Source: CAYHGV01 sp964356135
GTDB lineage: Bacteria; Hydrothermota; Tepidihabitantia; CAYHGV01
Reading direction: 5' to 3'
DNA: 7,621 nucleotides
NCBI GenBank assembly: GCA_964356135.1
Contig: CAYHGV010000118.1
Coordinates: 1-7,621 of the forward strand
In this document: positions 5,136-7,621 of the stretch, piece after piece
How positions within the stretch are numbered: position 1 is the first letter of the stretch
How the letters are laid out: each line of letters opens with the position of its first letter
Program-made: the position numbers and the translations under genes
Notes under the pieces: generated by a model
Databases searched by the model: none
Told to the model about the DNA's origin: nothing
What the model saw: only the letters and a program-made list of their open reading frames with translations

Positions 5136-5642
5136 TTACCGCTCGTGGTTTGCGGATTTCTTCGTCGCGAGCCTGATTGCCAGCATCGCCACCCGCCGGC
5201 CGAGTTTCGCTCCGTTTTCGAGGGTTCCCTTATCCGGTGCACCGGTCGAAGAGACGCCGTAGTGGCCCGAGGCATCGAGCGGGTCACCGACCACAATCAT
5301 CCCGTAAATCAACATCGCCTGGATGATGGAAATGATCGTCGTCTCTTTGCCGCCGGCGTCATCGCCGGCGGTGACAAACGCTGCTCCGATTTTTCCTTCG
5401 ATTGCTCGGCGCACACCGACAAACTTATCAAACACCGCTTTTAATTCCGCCGCCATCGTTCCAAAGTAGACCGGCGAACCGGCAATGATGCCGGCTGAAC
5501 CAACAAACTCCTCTTTCGTCACCTCCGACGCCGAGCGCAAAAGCGCAGTGACACCTTCGACCTTCTCCGCCCCCCGAGCAACCGCTTCGGCGAGCTTGCG
5601 GGTATTACCCGACCGTGAGTAGTAGAGAACCCGAATCTTCAT
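5136..5642 (-). CDS. Flavodoxin-fold FMN protein, WrbA/NAD(P)H:quinone oxidoreductase-like
   Basis: Protein of 168 residues that probably binds FMN and moves electrons in the cytoplasm. The phosphate loop is YSRSGNTRKLAEAV (8-21). The second flavin loop is GSPVYFGTMAAELKAVFDKF (55-74), and the third is TAGDDAGGKE (91-100), followed by GDPLDASGHYGVSS (119-132). The GSPVYFGT and GHYG words resemble WrbA-type quinone reductases more than small electron-carrier flavodoxins. At 168 residues it is shorter than WrbA (about 200). The ATG at 5642 follows AGAGGAG (5654-5648). The 26 extra residues of the longer frame lie over the upstream gene's end and look random. It starts 13 bp after the barrel gene's stop and is followed 17 bp later by the PsbP-like gene, so it is the centre of a tight operon. 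Substrate is unknown. Confidence 0.88.
   Translation of the reverse strand: MKIRVLYYSRSGNTRKLAEAVARGAEKVEGVTALLRSASEVTKEEFVGSAGIIAGSPVYFGTMAAELKAVFDKFVGVRRAIEGKIGAAFVTAGDDAGGKETTIISIIQAMLIYGMIVVGDPLDASGHYGVSSTGAPDKGTLENGAKLGRRVAMLAIRLATKKSANHER
5350..5371. repeat. Perfect 9-bp GC hairpin inside the flavodoxin gene
   Basis: CCGCCGGCG (5350-5358), loop TCAT, CGCCGGCGG (5363-5371). It encodes the flavin-loop residues around TAGDDAGG. The symmetry may simply come from repeated Ala/Gly/Asp codons. No T-run follows. Confidence 0.6.
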
Positions 5643-5655
5643 GCATTCTCCTCTT

Positions 5656-6414
5656 TTAAAATCGTGCCCGGAGCCCAAGCGCGGCGTAGTGGAAGAGCGC
5701 AAAGCTGTAAACTTCGGCAACGTCAGAACCGCCTTCGAGCATCCGGTAGCCCGCGATCAATCCAACATCCGGGCCAAGATTGAGCTTGCCGCCGACGAAA
5801 ATGTCTTCCGCTCTGCCCTGGGGAGCGGCAAGGGCATCGCCGTCAAGGTAGATACTGCCCGCCTTGAATTTTTTCTCAAAATGAAAATTCACCAGCGGCA
5901 CGAATCCGATGTTGGTCTTTTCTGCCATCAGTCGTTGACCAACAATTTTTTCGATTTTGATTGCGGCATTACGGATTTTTGCCGTCACCCCGATACCGCA
6001 ATTCCAGCCCGGACGGTCGACAAAGGTATAGCGATAGGTCAGACGATAGGAGTCGAAGCGGTATTCCCCTTGGAGCAGGCTATCGGCGGGAAAAACGGTC
6101 CCGGCATAACTAATGTCGCGGTGGACGATTCCGGTGGCGGTGAGCACGAGCGGTGCGAACAGGAGCGAAACCATATGCCGCTTGATGTAATAACTGCCCC
6201 GTGCCCGAAAGAACGAAGCCGGCTTGGTCGTCAATTCATCGGTAAGCGAAAGAGTGCTGCCGGTATCACGCGGGATGCGAATGGTGTTGTAACCGCTGAA
6301 GACCGCTCCGGCTTCGATTTCGATGCCGCGCTGTTTGACCTCGGCTGCTTCGCTTCGTGTCAAAAAGAAACTTACCACTCCTGCTCCCATGATAACCATG
6401 ACGATTGCCTTCAT
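5656..6414 (-). CDS. Outer-membrane beta-barrel protein
   Basis: Protein of 252 residues. It begins with a signal peptide (MKAIVMVIMGAGVVSFFL, then TRSEAA; cut near residue 23-24). The mature chain alternates polar and hydrophobic residues in strand-length blocks: IEIEAGAVFSGY (31-42), FFRARGSYYI (68-77), HMVSLLFAPLVLTATG (80-95), YRFDSYRLTYRYTFV (118-132), GIGVTAKIRNAAIKI (140-154), GFVPLVNFHFEKKF (170-183). It ends LGLRARF with a terminal Phe, the usual outer-membrane insertion signal. The late segment GLIAGYRMLEGGSDVAEVYSFALFHY (218-243) resembles the closing strands of small barrels in other Gram-negatives. Size suggests roughly 8-12 strands. The function (channel, enzyme or adhesin) is unknown. 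The ATG at 6414 has AAAGGAGC (6428-6422) upstream. The longer frame from 6456 has a charged, non-signal N-terminus. It starts 48 bp after the umuC stop, with no obvious promoter between. Confidence 0.8.
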   Translation of the reverse strand: MKAIVMVIMGAGVVSFFLTRSEAAEVKQRGIEIEAGAVFSGYNTIRIPRDTGSTLSLTDELTTKPASFFRARGSYYIKRHMVSLLFAPLVLTATGIVHRDISYAGTVFPADSLLQGEYRFDSYRLTYRYTFVDRPGWNCGIGVTAKIRNAAIKIEKIVGQRLMAEKTNIGFVPLVNFHFEKKFKAGSIYLDGDALAAPQGRAEDIFVGGKLNLGPDVGLIAGYRMLEGGSDVAEVYSFALFHYAALGLRARF

Positions 6415-6462
6415 ACCAATGCTCCTTTCACGGTTGTTCTTGCCTCGTGCGCTCAATTTTCC

Positions 6463-7621
6463 TCACCTGCCCTTTGATACTGCTTTCGCCACCGGAAGTT
6501 CCTGCCAGCGGGTGGTAAAGCGGGACGACCGGTGCGCCTGACGCATTTTCCAGGGTTGATCGATTCCCGCCGCCGCATAGCGGACGGTCGCCGAGCCATA
6601 TTTTGCGTTGAGCTCGTCAATAATATTCATCAGTTTTTTCCTCCGTTCACTATCATAATAGTCGGGAGTGAACAAATTCGTTTGAATCTGATTTCCCGCA
6701 ACAATACCGGTGAGCATAACCCCCGCGCGGATATACCCATAGCCGGGTTTGAATATTTTTTTCAAGTTTTGCTCGGCAGCCTGAACCAGCTCCGGAGTAT
6801 CGGCGGTCGGAACCGGCAGCCGGGCGGTGAAAAAATTAGCGTAGTGCGGTTCGTCTTTAAAGGGATTGGTTGCTACAAAAACATGAATCCAAGAAGCAAC
6901 TGATCTCTGAGCGCGCAATTTTTCCGCTGCCCGGGTGACATACGACGCCAGTGCCTCTTTCAGCTCAGCCAGGGTAGTGACCGGTTTGCCGAACGACCGG
7001 GAACTGACGATCCCTTTTTTCGGAACCGGTGCCTGCTCCAACCGAATACACGATTCGCCGCGTAATTCCAACACCGTCCACAGCCCGACCACGGTCATAT
7101 GCTCTTTCACCCATCGGTCGGGAGCATGTTTCAGCTCGAGCGCGGTCGAGATGCCATTGCGGTTGAGAAGCTTCGCATATTGACCGCCAACACCCCAGAC
7201 ATCGGCTACCGCTACGCTGTCGAGCAACTCATCGAGCCGGGGATGGTCGGTAATATCGAACACCCCGGCATAATCAGGGTTGCGCTTGGCAATTTTATGG
7301 GCAACCTTGGCAAGGGTCTTGGTCGGGCCGATCCCGATCGATATCGGAATTCCGGTCCAGTGCTTGACGGTCGCCTGGATGTGCCGGGCATAGGCGGTAC
7401 TATCGAGGACCGGAAACCCGGTGAGCGAAAGAAACGCTTCGTCAATCGAATACACTTCCATTTCGGGCGTAAACTGGGCAAGGGTCCCCATCACCCGTTC
7501 GGACATATCACCATACAGCGCATAGTTGGACGAATAGACCTCGACCCCGTGCTGCCGGATGAGCGTTTTACATTGAAACGCCGGAACCCCAAACTCAATC
7601 CCCAATGCCTTGGCTTCATTG
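6463..7621 (-). CDS. umuC: Y-family DNA polymerase UmuC, 5' end missing at window edge
   Basis: Catalytic subunit of an error-prone translesion polymerase (Pol V type). The visible 385 residues begin at NEAKALG, which aligns near residue 42 of E. coli UmuC, so about 41 residues, including the first metal-binding Asp, lie outside. The frame stays open to base 7621, so an internal start is not needed. Visible landmarks are VYSSNYALYGDMSERVM, the catalytic SIDEAF (Asp-Glu pair), GIGPTKTLAKVAHKIAKRN, the helix-hairpin-helix-like VADVWGVGGQYAKLL, the little-finger region from SSRSFGKPVTT, and a C-terminal DUF4113 tail (KYGSATVRYAAAG, then SSRFTTRWQELPV). The projected total of about 426 residues matches the family (about 420). 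UmuC normally works with cleaved UmuD and RecA and is LexA-controlled; neither umuD nor a LexA site is visible here. It heads a close-packed series of three more genes. Confidence 0.95.
   Translation of the reverse strand, partial: NEAKALGIEFGVPAFQCKTLIRQHGVEVYSSNYALYGDMSERVMGTLAQFTPEMEVYSIDEAFLSLTGFPVLDSTAYARHIQATVKHWTGIPISIGIGPTKTLAKVAHKIAKRNPDYAGVFDITDHPRLDELLDSVAVADVWGVGGQYAKLLNRNGISTALELKHAPDRWVKEHMTVVGLWTVLELRGESCIRLEQAPVPKKGIVSSRSFGKPVTTLAELKEALASYVTRAAEKLRAQRSVASWIHVFVATNPFKDEPHYANFFTARLPVPTADTPELVQAAEQNLKKIFKPGYGYIRAGVMLTGIVAGNQIQTNLFTPDYYDSERRKKLMNIIDELNAKYGSATVRYAAAGIDQPWKMRQAHRSSRFTTRWQELPVAKAVSKGR

Noticed and set aside
5641..6477. Plus-strand open frame of 278 codons
   Set aside because: It lies antisense to the signal-peptide-bearing barrel gene and its neighbours, has no ribosome binding site and gives no recognisable protein. 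It is a shadow of the minus-strand codon use.

Overview
This window looks like a chromosomal segment of a Gram-negative, FCB-type bacterium. The evidence is a secreted protein with a type IX-style C-terminal sorting domain, a TonB-family protein, an outer-membrane beta-barrel, and strong AAGGAGG ribosome binding sites. Lineages such as WOR-3/Stahlbacteria, Edwardsbacteria or Zixibacteria would fit, but that placement is a guess. Every convincing gene lies on the minus strand, so transcription runs from the right edge to the left. No RNA gene or CRISPR array was seen.

Right block (7621 to about 4477): four genes packed head to tail. They are a partial umuC (Y-family DNA polymerase, 5' end outside the window), an outer-membrane beta-barrel protein, a WrbA-like flavodoxin and a secreted PsbP/DcrB-like protein. 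The gaps are only 48, 13 and 17 bp. The block ends in two successive hairpin terminators, one of which carries the last gene's stop codon in its loop. This looks like one operon, possibly damage-inducible if umuC is SOS-controlled, but the promoter is outside the window.

Middle block (4476 to 1361): three separately spaced genes. They are a 103-residue orphan protein, a 231-residue TonB-family protein, and a 475-residue secreted protein whose seven sequence repeats suggest a beta-propeller, followed by a sorting domain. The secreted protein has a good sigma70-type promoter of its own. Between the orphan and the TonB gene is a 323-bp non-coding stretch packed with hairpins and a 33-bp tandem repeat, bracketed by a 9-bp inverted repeat. 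It resembles a small non-autonomous repeat element.

Left block (1360 to 1): an IS200-like, REP-associated tyrosine transposase (RAYT) gene. A 24-bp inverted repeat (22/24 matching) flanks it, and one arm contains the stop codon. A consensus promoter overlaps the other arm and would start transcription at the ATG, giving a leaderless mRNA. Beyond it, the first 258 bases hold the start of an unrecognised AT-rich gene that runs off the left edge. Start codons were moved inward from the longest open frame wherever a clear Shine-Dalgarno sequence or signal peptide pointed to an internal ATG.
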